Shown one piece after another: positions 29,463-40,374 of a stretch of 64,000 nt of DNA. Each line of letters opens with the position of its first letter. Positions within the stretch are counted from its first letter, which is position 1. The notes below the pieces were generated by a model. It saw only the letters and a program-made list of their open reading frames with translations. It ran no database searches and was not told the DNA's origin. The DNA is from Alphaproteobacteria bacterium (lineage in GTDB: Bacteria; Pseudomonadota; Alphaproteobacteria; UBA7879). Location of the stretch: contig PKTP01000007.1 in NCBI GenBank assembly GCA_002869105.1, positions 150,001 to 214,000 on the forward strand. The letters are read 5' to 3'. The position numbers and the translations under genes were made by a program.

Positions 29463-29801
29463 TTAGGAGTACTTACAACCACATGAAACCCCATATACAG
29501 TCCCATCGCTTATCATAAGTATGCATTTATTTTGACTCGTGGAGACCTTCCCTTTATCACATTTGCAGTCTTGGTCTGCTTTTTTACAACCTTCATATGA
29601 CGTAACACAGCCACAAGTTAAACCATCTGCATTCAACTTACATTTATTTTCATATGCAGACCAAAGCTCATTCGGTCCAGAACACTGACAGGATTCGCCC
29701 TCTTCCATACAGCCATTTTCTCTATTATCGCCATATACATTTGACAGCGTCAAAACCCCAAAAACCAAGATAAACACACTCTTTAATCGCAATAAATTCA
29801 T
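29463..29801 (-). CDS. Small secreted cysteine-rich protein with duplicated 6-Cys module
   Basis: 112 aa. Signal peptide MNLLRLKSVFILVFGVLTLS with likely cleavage near residue 24; ATG preceded by GGGAGGAAAG. The mature part has twelve cysteines in two tandem modules: each has Cys, a short acidic spacer, CxC, then NKC, and ends CGC (GCMEEGESCQC...ENKC...TCGC; GCKKADQDCKC...QNKC...SCGC). The second module has a longer last spacer with DGT. This looks like an internal duplication of a disulfide-rich domain. No family recognised. Repeat clusters lie on both sides. Confidence 0.72.
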   Translation of the reverse strand: MNLLRLKSVFILVFGVLTLSNVYGDNRENGCMEEGESCQCSGPNELWSAYENKCKLNADGLTCGCVTSYEGCKKADQDCKCDKGKVSTSQNKCILMISDGTVYGVSCGCKYS

Positions 29802-29880
29802 CAGACTTTCCTCCCAAAGTTTTTAGAATAGATTCATTATAACCACATAGCAAGACACTGGCAATCTCCATCCTTAAACC

Positions 29881-30028
29881 AGATCCTCACGTCGAAACAA
29901 TGTTTCTCCTCAGGATGACGGGGAAAGAAATGCGCGCCTCAGGATGACGTTTTTATTCTTCGCCCTTGCGTGGGCGGTGCATAAAAAACCATCGTCATTG
30001 CGGGGAGCCCGCGACTGCGGCAATCTCC
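29881..30028. repeat. Palindromic repeat cluster, copy 4 (reverse orientation)
   Basis: R1 inverted (29881-29920), linker matching the one at 22098-22125 in reverse (GAAATGCGCGCCT), a partial R1 (29937-29949) and a diverged R2 (29994-30028). With copy 3 it encloses the 12-Cys gene at 29463-29801. The 29802-30211 gap contains this cluster, the direct repeat at 29956/30037 and the dnaN promoter. Confidence 0.82.
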
Positions 30029-30064
30029 TTCCCTGCTTCTTCGCGCCCTTGCGTGGGCGGTGCA
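29956..30064. repeat. Direct repeat of about 28 bases, 81 bases apart
   Basis: 29956-29981 and 30037-30064 share TTCTTCGC and CCCTTGCGTGGGCGGTGCA; the second copy has two extra bases (GC) inside. The R2-like unit lies between the copies. Upstream of the dnaN promoter. Confidence 0.75.
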
Positions 30065-30154
30065 CAAGCCCCAACGCGGCTATCTCTCTCGCTAGAACTA
30101 TCGCAATCTTGGGATACTGGGTCAAAATTCTCCCGCCCGTCCTTACATATCTCC

Positions 30155-30183
30155 TTGCAGTTGGGAGACATAAAAAATATAAT
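30155..30183 (+). promoter_or_regulatory. Sigma-70-type promoter of dnaN
   Basis: TTGCAG (30155-30160), 17-base spacer, TATAAT (30178-30183), 28 bases upstream of the dnaN ATG at 30212. It is the best promoter match seen in the window. Confidence 0.75.
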
Positions 30184-30211
30184 GCCTTTAAATTTTTATT
30201 AATGGACTTTC

Positions 30212-31333
30212 ATGAAACTCGTTATTGAACAAAAAAGCTTAACTGAGGCCCTGGGCCATGTGCGTTATATCGTTGAAAAAAGGAACATCTCTCCCGTTTT
30301 GGGCAATGTTTTGATCGAAGCGCAAGACGGGCGTCTTTTCCTCACCACCACGGATCTGGATGTCAGCATCCGCGAGGAAACCAAAGCAACCATTGTGGAA
30401 CCCGGGTCAACCACCATCAATATCGCCACTCTCTATGAAATTGTCTGCCGCATCCCCGATGGCTCTGAAATTGAACTCAAAAGCAATGAAGAGAACGGCC
30501 AAGTCGTTGTTAAAAGTGGCAAAGCGCGTTTTCAATTGCCGTCCATTTCAGCCGATCAATTCAGCGCCTCTTTGGCGGCCGACCTCCCCAATCAATTTAC
30601 TTTAACCGGCGCTGAACTTTATGCCTTGTTGCGCAACACAGCTTTTTCCATGTCCGATGTTGATTCGCATTACACCATGAATGGCGTTTATCTGCACAGC
30701 CTCAAACAAGATGACCGGGAAATCCTGCGTGCCGTTGCAACCGATGGTCATCGGTTGGCTTATGCTCAACAGCCAGCGCCTAAATCGTGCATGGACATGC
30801 CCGGGGTGATTATTCCGCGCAAAACCATTCGCCTGATCCTCAAGCTTCTTGAGAAAAACCGTGATTTCGATGTGAACGTCAGCGTTTCCTTGACCCAAGT
30901 GATTTTTGCCTTTAACACCATTCACGTTCAATCCCGTCTGATAGATGGTCAATTCCCTAACTATGTTGATGTGATTCCCACTCAAAATACTTTTGAGCTT
31001 AAGATCAATCGCCGTGACTTTTTAGAGGCGGTGGATCGGGTGTCCTTGCTCTCTCAAGATAAAACCAACGGCATCAAAATGAGCATCAATCCCGGCAGTC
31101 TCACGCTCTCAGCCGCCAGTCCCAATGCAGGAAGCGCCGTTGAAGAAGTGGCCATTGATTACAGTGGTGATGCGATAGAAACAGGTTTTAACGCCGCCTA
31201 TCTCAGCCAAATCGGGGAACACATCGAATCTAAAACTCTGGTGGGCCAGCTTCATGATGAAAACACGCCGATGATTCTCTATGGTCAGGATGAGGGTGAA
31301 AACCTCTATGTCCTGATGCCCATCCGCGTTTAA
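30212..31333 (+). CDS. dnaN: DNA polymerase III beta sliding clamp
   Basis: 373 aa, three-domain clamp. MKLVIEQKSLTEALGHVRYI at the start, DGRLFLTTTDLDVSI, the central TDGHRLAY and the C-terminal ending YVLMPIRV are diagnostic. First gene of dnaN-recF-gyrB, nine bases before recF. It tethers the replicative polymerase to DNA. Preceded by a near-consensus promoter. Confidence 0.98.
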   Translation: MKLVIEQKSLTEALGHVRYIVEKRNISPVLGNVLIEAQDGRLFLTTTDLDVSIREETKATIVEPGSTTINIATLYEIVCRIPDGSEIELKSNEENGQVVVKSGKARFQLPSISADQFSASLAADLPNQFTLTGAELYALLRNTAFSMSDVDSHYTMNGVYLHSLKQDDREILRAVATDGHRLAYAQQPAPKSCMDMPGVIIPRKTIRLILKLLEKNRDFDVNVSVSLTQVIFAFNTIHVQSRLIDGQFPNYVDVIPTQNTFELKINRRDFLEAVDRVSLLSQDKTNGIKMSINPGSLTLSAASPNAGSAVEEVAIDYSGDAIETGFNAAYLSQIGEHIESKTLVGQLHDENTPMILYGQDEGENLYVLMPIRV

Positions 31334-31342
31334 GGAGGCAGG

Positions 31343-32473
31343 GTGCACAACCCATCGCCTGCAGCGTCGGCATGCTGGCTGGCTGAGCTTAATCTCTATT
31401 CATTCCGAAATTACACCGCTCTCACCCTTGAAACCGATACCCGGCCGGTGGTGATAACGGGGCCCAACGGCACGGGGAAAACCAATATCCTGGAATCGAT
31501 CTCTATTCTCGGCACCAGCAAAGGGCTCCGCCGGGCAAAAATTCCTGACATGCGCCGGTTTCAAGAAAGGCAGAGCCCCTGGGCGGTTCATGGTCGCCTG
31601 CATTATAGTGACACCGACAGTCACACAGTGGTGGCGGCGCAAGATCCTGAAACCTTAACCAAGCGCAAAACCTTGGTCAATGGCACGGTCACCAACCAAA
31701 CAGACTTATTTCAGTGGCTCACGGTTTTATGGCTCACGCCTTTCATGGATCAAATCTTCATGGAATCTGCCGCCCCCAAACGCAAATTTCTCGATCGATT
31801 GATCTCTGCCTTATTCCCGCATCATCAAACACATACCGCCAAATTGGAATACGCCTTACGCGAACGCAGTAAGTTGCTGCGTGATCAGGTCACCGATGAT
31901 GTGTGGTATCGGGTTCTAGAAGATCGCATTGCCCGCGAATCTGTGGTGATCATCAACACCCGTCAAGCCTATCTCCGGGAACTGAATGCCGAATTGCAAA
32001 GCAGGCAAACGCCGTTTCCCATTCCGCTCTGTACCCTTACTGGCCAAATCGAAACATGGCTGGACCAAAGCCCAGCTCTGGCCGTTGAAGAAAAGATTTG
32101 CCGCTATCTCCGAGATCATCGCGCTGAAGATCTTCTCAATCGCACCAACAGCATGGGAGGGCATCAAAGCGTTTTATGTGTCAATCACCTTGATTTTAAC
32201 CGCCCGGCTGAGGTATGCTCAACAGGTGAACAAAAAGCGCTTTTGGTCTCGCTTCTCTTAGCGCATGCGCGGTTGGCTCAGGCAAAAAAACACCGGATGC
32301 CAATTGTCCTTTTGGACGAAGTGGTGGCACACTTAGATCAAAGCAAACGGGAAAAACTATTTAATGAAATAGTGGATTTAAAAATGCAAACGTGGCTAAC
32401 CGGTACTGATGAAGCCCTCTTTGAGGCCCTTGCCGGAAACGCTCAGTTCTTTACAACAACGCCGCAAAGTTAG
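31343..32473 (+). CDS. recF: DNA replication and repair protein RecF
   Basis: 376 aa, GTG start directly after TAAGGAGGCAGG, a strong ribosome binding site. Walker A GPNGTGKTNILESI (about 38-51), ABC signature-like STGEQKALL and Walker B IVLLDEVVAHLD are visible. RecF is an SMC-like ATPase that loads RecR/RecA at gaps. Middle gene of dnaN-recF-gyrB; gyrB follows after 11 bases. Confidence 0.96.
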   Translation: MHNPSPAASACWLAELNLYSFRNYTALTLETDTRPVVITGPNGTGKTNILESISILGTSKGLRRAKIPDMRRFQERQSPWAVHGRLHYSDTDSHTVVAAQDPETLTKRKTLVNGTVTNQTDLFQWLTVLWLTPFMDQIFMESAAPKRKFLDRLISALFPHHQTHTAKLEYALRERSKLLRDQVTDDVWYRVLEDRIARESVVIINTRQAYLRELNAELQSRQTPFPIPLCTLTGQIETWLDQSPALAVEEKICRYLRDHRAEDLLNRTNSMGGHQSVLCVNHLDFNRPAEVCSTGEQKALLVSLLLAHARLAQAKKHRMPIVLLDEVVAHLDQSKREKLFNEIVDLKMQTWLTGTDEALFEALAGNAQFFTTTPQS

Positions 32474-32481
32474 GAAAATAA

Positions 32482-34914
<2,433 letters not shown>

Positions 34915-34926
34915 TCGCGATTAACG

Positions 34927-36792
34927 GTGAATAAATACCACATAAAATCACGCCCAAAACGATCAAAATCGGCTCCAAAAAGCTCAATTTCGATCAAAAT
35001 AAGGCGGTTTTTGCTTCCTTTTTTGGCGTTCTTTTTTATCGTTTTTCTCTTTGTCGGCGCTTGGCTCCTGCAGGGTTTGCCGAGCATTGACCAAGTCAAA
35101 CCCGGGAGTAAGCGTCAAAGCATTGTTTATCTTAACCGTCATCGCCAGGAAATCGGCCGTCACGGCGACTTAACCGGCGAAACCATCCAACCAAACACCA
35201 TTCCAGCCTCGCTCAAAACCACCTTGCTGGCCATTGAAGACAGTCGCTTTATGGAGCATCATGGCATTGATATTTATGGATTATTTCGGGCCTTTATCAA
35301 AAACATCACCTCCAGATCCATTGTTCAAGGTGGCAGCACCATTACCCAACAAATTGCCAAAAATATCTTTTTAACGCCGGAACGCTCGCTGAAAAGAAAG
35401 GTTCAAGAGCTGATTTTAGCCTGGAAACTTGAAAATAAATTCAGTAAAAACCAGCTGTTAGCCATCTACTTCAACCGGGTTTATCTCGGCTCAGGTGTTT
35501 ATGGCGTTGACGCTGCGGCACAAGAATACTTTGGCAAGCCGGCCAGTCGGCTAACTCTGGCTGAATCCGCTCTGATTGTCTCGCTCCTTAAAGCGCCAAG
35601 CCTGCTGTCACCCTTTGTAAACCCTGATAAACTCCGTCAGCGTGGCAAGCTTGTCATCACACGCATGGTCCAACAAAATACCATCACGCCTGCCCTTGGA
35701 AAAACGTTGGAAAAACAAATAGATACCCTTAAATTTCAACCACGTTCCCTGCGTGATAACACCGGTTATTTTATTGATTACGCCCGCCAAGAACTCGCGT
35801 CCATTCTCAAAACGGATGAAGATTTAATTGTCACAACAACCCTGAATTCAACGCTCCAACACAATGCCAACACGGCTTTGCAGGTGCAAATTTCAGCAAA
35901 TCAAGCCTCACTCAACGTCAACCAAGGAGCATTTGTTGGTTTGCAGCATGATGGAGCCATTGTCGCCCTTGTGGGGGGACTTGATTATTACCGCTCTTCT
36001 TATAACCGTGCTTGGCAAAGCCAGCGTCAGTATGGCTCTATCTTTAAGCTTTTTGTGTATTTGGCCGGTCTTGAACACGGCTTAAAACTAACCGATATGT
36101 TCTCTGACACCCCGCCCAAGCTGCAAAACTGGCAGCCCCGCAATTACGGCTGGCGGCCGCGGGGCCAGATTTCTCTCTTGGATGGGTTCACCTATTCGGT
36201 CAATGCCATCGCCGTTCGGATTGCCCATCGCGTTGGCATTCAGCCTGTCATTGAAGTGGCGAAGCGCCTCGGTCTCAGTGGCCCTTTTGAACCCAATCTC
36301 AGCACAGCGCTCGGCAGCACGTCTGGATCCTTACTCACTATTACCAAAGCCTATACAACCCTTGCGAATGATGGCTATGATCTTGAGCCCTATTGCATTC
36401 TTGAGGTGCATAACCTGAAGGGGCAGCTTCTCTATCAGCGCCCCTCAACAACAACTTCCAGACTTTTACTAACACCTGACATTGTACAACAGATGACCAC
36501 CCTTCTTCAAAGCTCTAATCAAATCGGCACAGGTCGAAGAGCGTATATTGCGGGTATCAGCAAAGGAAGTAAAACTGGCACATCACAAAACCATAAAGAT
36601 GCCTGGTTTATGGGCTTTACCCCAACATTAACCTTAAGCGTATGGGTAGGAAATGATGATGGCGCACCGATGAAACGTGTCACAGGGGGGCGTTTGCCCG
36701 CACAAATCTGGCGGCAAACCATTCTCTCCGGGCTACCTAAGATACGTAAGACTGGTTCTTTTCCTGGTAAGAATAGTAGGAATCTTGAGTGA
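34927..36792 (+). CDS. Bifunctional class A penicillin-binding protein (PBP1-type)
   Basis: 621 aa, GTG start. A basic cytoplasmic tail and one membrane anchor (residues 27-49) are followed by a GT51 transglycosylase: AIEDSRFMEHHG with catalytic Glu104, GGSTITQQIAKN, RKVQELILAWKLE and IYFNRVYLGSGVYGVDAAA. The transpeptidase has SIFK (Ser about 370), SVN and KTGTS (about 549). Lacks the extra OB-like or C-terminal domains of larger PBPs. It polymerises and crosslinks peptidoglycan in the periplasm. Its 3' end overlaps the 3' end of radC on the other strand by 56 bases. Presence implies a cell wall. Confidence 0.93.
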   Translation: MNKYHIKSRPKRSKSAPKSSISIKIRRFLLPFLAFFFIVFLFVGAWLLQGLPSIDQVKPGSKRQSIVYLNRHRQEIGRHGDLTGETIQPNTIPASLKTTLLAIEDSRFMEHHGIDIYGLFRAFIKNITSRSIVQGGSTITQQIAKNIFLTPERSLKRKVQELILAWKLENKFSKNQLLAIYFNRVYLGSGVYGVDAAAQEYFGKPASRLTLAESALIVSLLKAPSLLSPFVNPDKLRQRGKLVITRMVQQNTITPALGKTLEKQIDTLKFQPRSLRDNTGYFIDYARQELASILKTDEDLIVTTTLNSTLQHNANTALQVQISANQASLNVNQGAFVGLQHDGAIVALVGGLDYYRSSYNRAWQSQRQYGSIFKLFVYLAGLEHGLKLTDMFSDTPPKLQNWQPRNYGWRPRGQISLLDGFTYSVNAIAVRIAHRVGIQPVIEVAKRLGLSGPFEPNLSTALGSTSGSLLTITKAYTTLANDGYDLEPYCILEVHNLKGQLLYQRPSTTTSRLLLTPDIVQQMTTLLQSSNQIGTGRRAYIAGISKGSKTGTSQNHKDAWFMGFTPTLTLSVWVGNDDGAPMKRVTGGRLPAQIWRQTILSGLPKIRKTGSFPGKNSRNLE

Positions 36793-37426
36793 TGATCACA
36801 TGATCAACCAATTCTATTTCCAAGCTGTGGCACATGGTTTGTAATTTTGTGGTGATTTGATCATCTTGCTCTGAAGGCATCGCCCGGCCACTCGGGTGAT
36901 TATGAAACAACATAAGACCTGAAGCCGAACAATTAAGTGCCTGACGCATCATCGCTTTTGGATGAATCAGAACAGCGTTAACGCCCCCTTGCGTTTGAAT
37001 ATCTTCGTATAGCACCTGATGGCGCGCATTCAGATAAAACACCAAGTAATGCTCGCATTCAAAGGGAGTCATGCGCAAGCGGACATATTTGATCAGTTGA
37101 TCAAATGCTGTTAACAGCGGCTTTTGTTGTTTTGTTGGTGAGGTCAACTGAACAGCTAAGGCATGAATGGTCTTAAGCGTTGCAATGGTCTGGTCACCAA
37201 GGCCTGAGAGTTGTTTTAATTCATCAATTGGCCGATCAATCAATTCTTGAAAAGTACCGTAACGCTGCCACAGTTTTTTAGCAATTGGCTTGACATCCCC
37301 TCTTGGAATACTAAGGAATAAAATTAACTCAATAAGCTCATCAGGCGCCATCGCATCTGGGCCACTTTGCAACAGGCGATCCCGTAAACGTTGTCTATGA
37401 CCATGATTCAGATGCTTGATAGTCAT
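36737..37426 (-). CDS. radC: RadC/JAB domain protein
   Basis: 229 aa from the ATG at 37426, which immediately follows the map stop; the frame is open to 37483 but MTIKHLNHGHRQRLRDR is the family start. N-terminal helix-hairpin-helix region (LSGLGDQTIATL), then an MPN/JAB metalloprotease-like domain: IQTQGGVNAVLIHPK and HNHPSG followed by PSEQD, the zinc-binding set. Cellular role of RadC is still debated. Last gene of sfsA-map-radC. Confidence 0.93.
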   Translation of the reverse strand: MTIKHLNHGHRQRLRDRLLQSGPDAMAPDELIELILFLSIPRGDVKPIAKKLWQRYGTFQELIDRPIDELKQLSGLGDQTIATLKTIHALAVQLTSPTKQQKPLLTAFDQLIKYVRLRMTPFECEHYLVFYLNARHQVLYEDIQTQGGVNAVLIHPKAMMRQALNCSASGLMLFHNHPSGRAMPSEQDDQITTKLQTMCHSLEIELVDHVIITQDSYYSYQEKNQSYVS

Positions 37427-37427
37427 G

Positions 37428-38234
37428 CTAACTTTTGTATGGCGGGCAATGCCATCCTTTTGGCGACAGCGTGAAAATTTCACATCCTGTTTCAGTCACG
37501 CCTATGCTGTGTTCAAACTGCGCAGATAAACTTTTGTCACGCGTCACAGCTGTCCAATCATCAGCAAGCATACGCAGATCGGGCTTCCCAATATTAATCA
37601 TCGGCTCAATGGTAAAAAACATACCCGCAGCAAGTTTCATCCCTGTTCCGGGTTTACCGTAGTGCAGCACCTCTGGCGCGGTATGAAAAACCTGACCCAA
37701 TCCATGCCCACAAAACTCGCGTACAATGGAATAGCCTTTCTTTTCAGCTTTTGATTGAATAACGTGACCGATATCACCTAATGTCACCCCAGGCTTAACG
37801 ATGGCAATGGCATCCATCAAGCACTCATAGGTTGTTTCAATGAGTTTTTGAGCTTTGATGGTTGGTTTACCCACATAAAACATCCGACTGGTATCACCAT
37901 ACCAACCATCTAGGATAACCGTTACATCAATATTAAGAGAGTCTCCGTCCTTCAGCACTTTAGGACCAGGAATGCCATGACAAATCACATGATTCACCGA
38001 CGTGCATATAGATTTTGGAAATCCACGGTAGTTCAGGGGTGCTGGAACAGCCCCATGATCAATAATGAACTCATGGCAGAGCTCATTCAAGTAGTCCGTG
38101 CTCACACCAGGGACAACATGCGGTGTAATGAAGTCGAGTGTTTCAGCTGCCAACTGGCCCGCTTGATGCATTTTCTCAAATTCAGCTTTGGTGTGAATGC
38201 GCACCTGCTTGCCGGCGTGGTCAAAATAACTCAT
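37428..38234 (-). CDS. map: Methionine aminopeptidase, type I
   Basis: 268 aa. The five metal ligands are recognisable: D in NIDVTVILDGWYGDTSRMF (two), H in EFCGHGLGQVFH, E in FFTIEPMINIG and E in FEHSIGVTETG. Removes the initiator Met from nascent proteins. The ATG overlaps the sfsA stop (ATGA). Confidence 0.97.
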   Translation of the reverse strand: MSYFDHAGKQVRIHTKAEFEKMHQAGQLAAETLDFITPHVVPGVSTDYLNELCHEFIIDHGAVPAPLNYRGFPKSICTSVNHVICHGIPGPKVLKDGDSLNIDVTVILDGWYGDTSRMFYVGKPTIKAQKLIETTYECLMDAIAIVKPGVTLGDIGHVIQSKAEKKGYSIVREFCGHGLGQVFHTAPEVLHYGKPGTGMKLAAGMFFTIEPMINIGKPDLRMLADDWTAVTRDKSLSAQFEHSIGVTETGCEIFTLSPKGWHCPPYKS

Positions 38235-38935
38235 ATCTCTAGCTCCAATGGTAATTCTCCTATGATGTTGATGCCAGTCGGAGACACTTTACAGGAATAA
38301 GCAATCACAACAACACCTTTTTGATACGCTTGTTGCAAGAGCTTAGCATAGCTTGGATCTATATCACAGGCAGGTCTAAACCGCGTGCAATCCTCTCTTT
38401 GAACCATAAAAACAAGACTTGCGGCATCGCCCTGATCTCTCAAATCCATCAGCGTTTGAAGATGTTTAGCGCCGCGTAGAGTCACTGCATCTGGAAACTC
38501 AGCGCAGCTTTCGTTTCTCATGAGTGTCACATTTTTCACCTCCACATAGCAGCGCTGTGTTGGGGTGGTGAGCAAAAAGTCGAGGCGGGTTTGCATGCCT
38601 ACTCTCACTTCAGGCTGACAGGTTTTATAGAGTTTAAACGCCTCTAGTTTTTCGGCAACAAAAGCGTTTTGGAAAAGCTTATTTGGCCACTGGGTATTAA
38701 CGCCAACCCAAGCCCCCTCAACTTGAACCATTTCAAGCGTATATGGAAGTTTGCGGGTAGGATTGTCACTCATACTAAAGGCAACTTTCAGCCCCAGGTC
38801 CTTAAGCCCCATCATGGATCCAGAGTTGGGACAATGCACCGTCACCACAGATCCATCTTCGCATTCAATATCAGCTAAAAACCTCTTATAGCGCCGGACA
38901 AGACGTCCGATCTGTAATGGTTTAGAAAAGTTCAT
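38231..38935 (-). CDS. sfsA: SfsA family protein (putative DNA-binding nuclease fold)
   Basis: 234 aa from ATG 38935 (MNFSKPLQIGRLVRRYKRFL); the open frame upstream to 39181 lies antisense to rnhA and is not family sequence. Seen: N-terminal OB-like part (VTVHCPNSGSMMGL), then RLDFLL and YVEVKNVTL with the nuclease-like D/E-x-K, and FPDAVTLRGAKHL. Known as a sugar fermentation stimulation protein with unclear function. First gene of sfsA-map-radC, divergent from rnhA (32 bases between starts). Confidence 0.94.
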   Translation of the reverse strand: MNFSKPLQIGRLVRRYKRFLADIECEDGSVVTVHCPNSGSMMGLKDLGLKVAFSMSDNPTRKLPYTLEMVQVEGAWVGVNTQWPNKLFQNAFVAEKLEAFKLYKTCQPEVRVGMQTRLDFLLTTPTQRCYVEVKNVTLMRNESCAEFPDAVTLRGAKHLQTLMDLRDQGDAASLVFMVQREDCTRFRPACDIDPSYAKLLQQAYQKGVVVIAYSCKVSPTGINIIGELPLELEI

Positions 38936-38967
38936 TGGACAGAAACCACTATTTTTATTAACACTTA

Positions 38968-39465
38968 ATGAATAGTGATAACACATGGTCTGCTTTGAGA
39001 AAAGATGTCTACATATACACCGATGGCGGGTGTCATGGAAATCCAGGCCCGGGCGCATGGGCCGCTCTACTAAGATGGCAGGGTCAGGAAAAAGGGTTTT
39101 CAGGGTTTGACCCTCAAACCACCAACAACCGGATGGAGCTGATGGCGGCCATTCACGGGCTGGGTCAACTGAAGCGCCCAATGACCGTCCATCTTTATTC
39201 CGACAGTCAATATGTTGTGAAAGGGATGACTTCTTACATTGCAGACTGGCGCTGCAACAACTGGCAAACAGCGGTTAAAAAGAAAATAAAAAACCTGGAT
39301 CTCTGGCAAGAGCTTGACCGTTTAAATCAAAAACACCATGTCACTTGGCATTGGGTTCGCGGTCATGACGGCCATCTGGAAAATGAGTATGTCGATGGCT
39401 TGGTTCAAAAAACCATCAAAACTCATCTAGACAAAGCCACGTCATCCTCGCACGTGATCCTTTAA
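38968..39465 (+). CDS. rnhA: Ribonuclease HI
   Basis: 165 aa. Catalytic set Asp19 (YTDGGCHGNPG), Glu57 (NNRMELMA), Asp79 (YSDSQYVV) and Asp143 (YVDG), plus the His-containing loop VRGHDGHLENE. Degrades RNA in RNA-DNA hybrids. A 10-residue N-terminal extension compared with E. coli. Converges with the LysR gene, overlapping it by 24 bases. Confidence 0.97.
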   Translation: MNSDNTWSALRKDVYIYTDGGCHGNPGPGAWAALLRWQGQEKGFSGFDPQTTNNRMELMAAIHGLGQLKRPMTVHLYSDSQYVVKGMTSYIADWRCNNWQTAVKKKIKNLDLWQELDRLNQKHHVTWHWVRGHDGHLENEYVDGLVQKTIKTHLDKATSSSHVIL

Positions 39466-40374
39466 CTTAATGTTTGTGGACATGCCAATTTTTGCCAATG
39501 CGTGATCACGGCTCTCAAACACCCACTTCAATAGCTCTTGACACGTTTTGGACGGGAGAAAGTTTTTGTTCACCCGCACATAAAAATCAATTTCATCCCC
39601 CTCAAAATCCGGCAAAACCTGAACCAAATTTAAATTCGTCAATCGAAGCGTTTCTTCAGAGGCAGAGATAATCCCCAGGCCTTGCTCAGCCAAAACGTCC
39701 ATAATGCGCGGCCCATAAACATTAATAACACGTGTTTTTTCAGTCGCTTTCAAAAGATCATACTTGCTGTATTTCTTGCCATATTTAGCTACTTTGGGCA
39801 GAGGACTATTAAAGAACATCAGTGTTTTTCCTTTTAAATCATCCAGGATTTTGATGGGACCTGTTTTCTCAATAAGCTTAGGAGAAGCCCATAATTTCTG
39901 CTTAAAGTTATAAAACGGAATATAATCAAAATATTCGTTGGTTTCATTATCAAGCCAGGAACATAGGAAGATTTCATTGTACCGTTGATCGATGTGAAAG
40001 AACGAGTCAATTTGGCTAATGGATAAATCTAGGTCAGGCGTTTTGTTATAAAAATCTGCAATGTATGGCGCAAAAAAACCTTCCAAAATGGTTTGCGTTG
40101 ACGACAGGATTACTTCACTGGGGCTTTCAGTTTTGTAATGCATCCCCAGAGTTGAATACATATGATCATAGGCCCCGACAATCTGGGAAAAGTTTGCAAG
40201 GATATGCTCAGCTTCAGGTCTGGAGCGTACATTTCCTGCTTTCGAAATATCAAAGAGTGTAAGGCCTATTTTTGCTTGTAACCGCCGTAAACTGGTAAGC
40301 GCTGTAGTGCGTTGAACGCCAAGTTTATGCACCGCACTTCTGATTTTTTTACTTCCACTATTAGTGCTGTTCAA
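39442..40374 (-). CDS. LysR-family regulator with a shortened N-terminus
   Basis: 310 aa. The winged helix-turn-helix (SAVHKLGVQRTTALTSLRRL, then AKIGLTLFD) and the substrate-binding domain (from about residue 85, ending near 290) are recognisable. The only start in frame is a TTG at 40374 directly after TGA TAA, leaving about ten residues before the helix-turn-helix instead of the usual 16-18, so helix 1 is incomplete. In another frame ATG ATA ATT GAA CAG lies just upstream and resembles a LysR start. The start overlaps the 5' end of the opposite-strand gene at 40364 by 11 bases. Probably a damaged regulator; target unknown. Confidence 0.75.
   Translation of the reverse strand: MNSTNSGSKKIRSAVHKLGVQRTTALTSLRRLQAKIGLTLFDISKAGNVRSRPEAEHILANFSQIVGAYDHMYSTLGMHYKTESPSEVILSSTQTILEGFFAPYIADFYNKTPDLDLSISQIDSFFHIDQRYNEIFLCSWLDNETNEYFDYIPFYNFKQKLWASPKLIEKTGPIKILDDLKGKTLMFFNSPLPKVAKYGKKYSKYDLLKATEKTRVINVYGPRIMDVLAEQGLGIISASEETLRLTNLNLVQVLPDFEGDEIDFYVRVNKNFLPSKTCQELLKWVFESRDHALAKIGMSTNIKLKDHVRG

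Noticed and set aside
29802..30211. Replication origin upstream of dnaN
   Set aside because: dnaN-recF-gyrB is often near oriC, but dnaA is absent and I see no cluster of DnaA boxes (TTATCCACA-like); the AT-rich part is explained by the promoter.
36737..36792. Frameshift or misassembly at overlapping radC and PBP ends
   Set aside because: Both C-termini are plausible and the genes converge; a 56-base tail-to-tail overlap is acceptable.
38936..39181. N-terminal extension of sfsA to 39181
   Set aside because: The extra 82 codons are antisense to rnhA and unlike the family; the start MNFSKPLQIG at 38935 fits.
40313..40364. Signal peptide upstream of the 40364 gene
   Set aside because: The frame is open back to a TGA at 40313 and reads very hydrophobic, but it has no usable start codon and is antisense to the LysR helix-turn-helix, so the hydrophobicity is probably coincidental.
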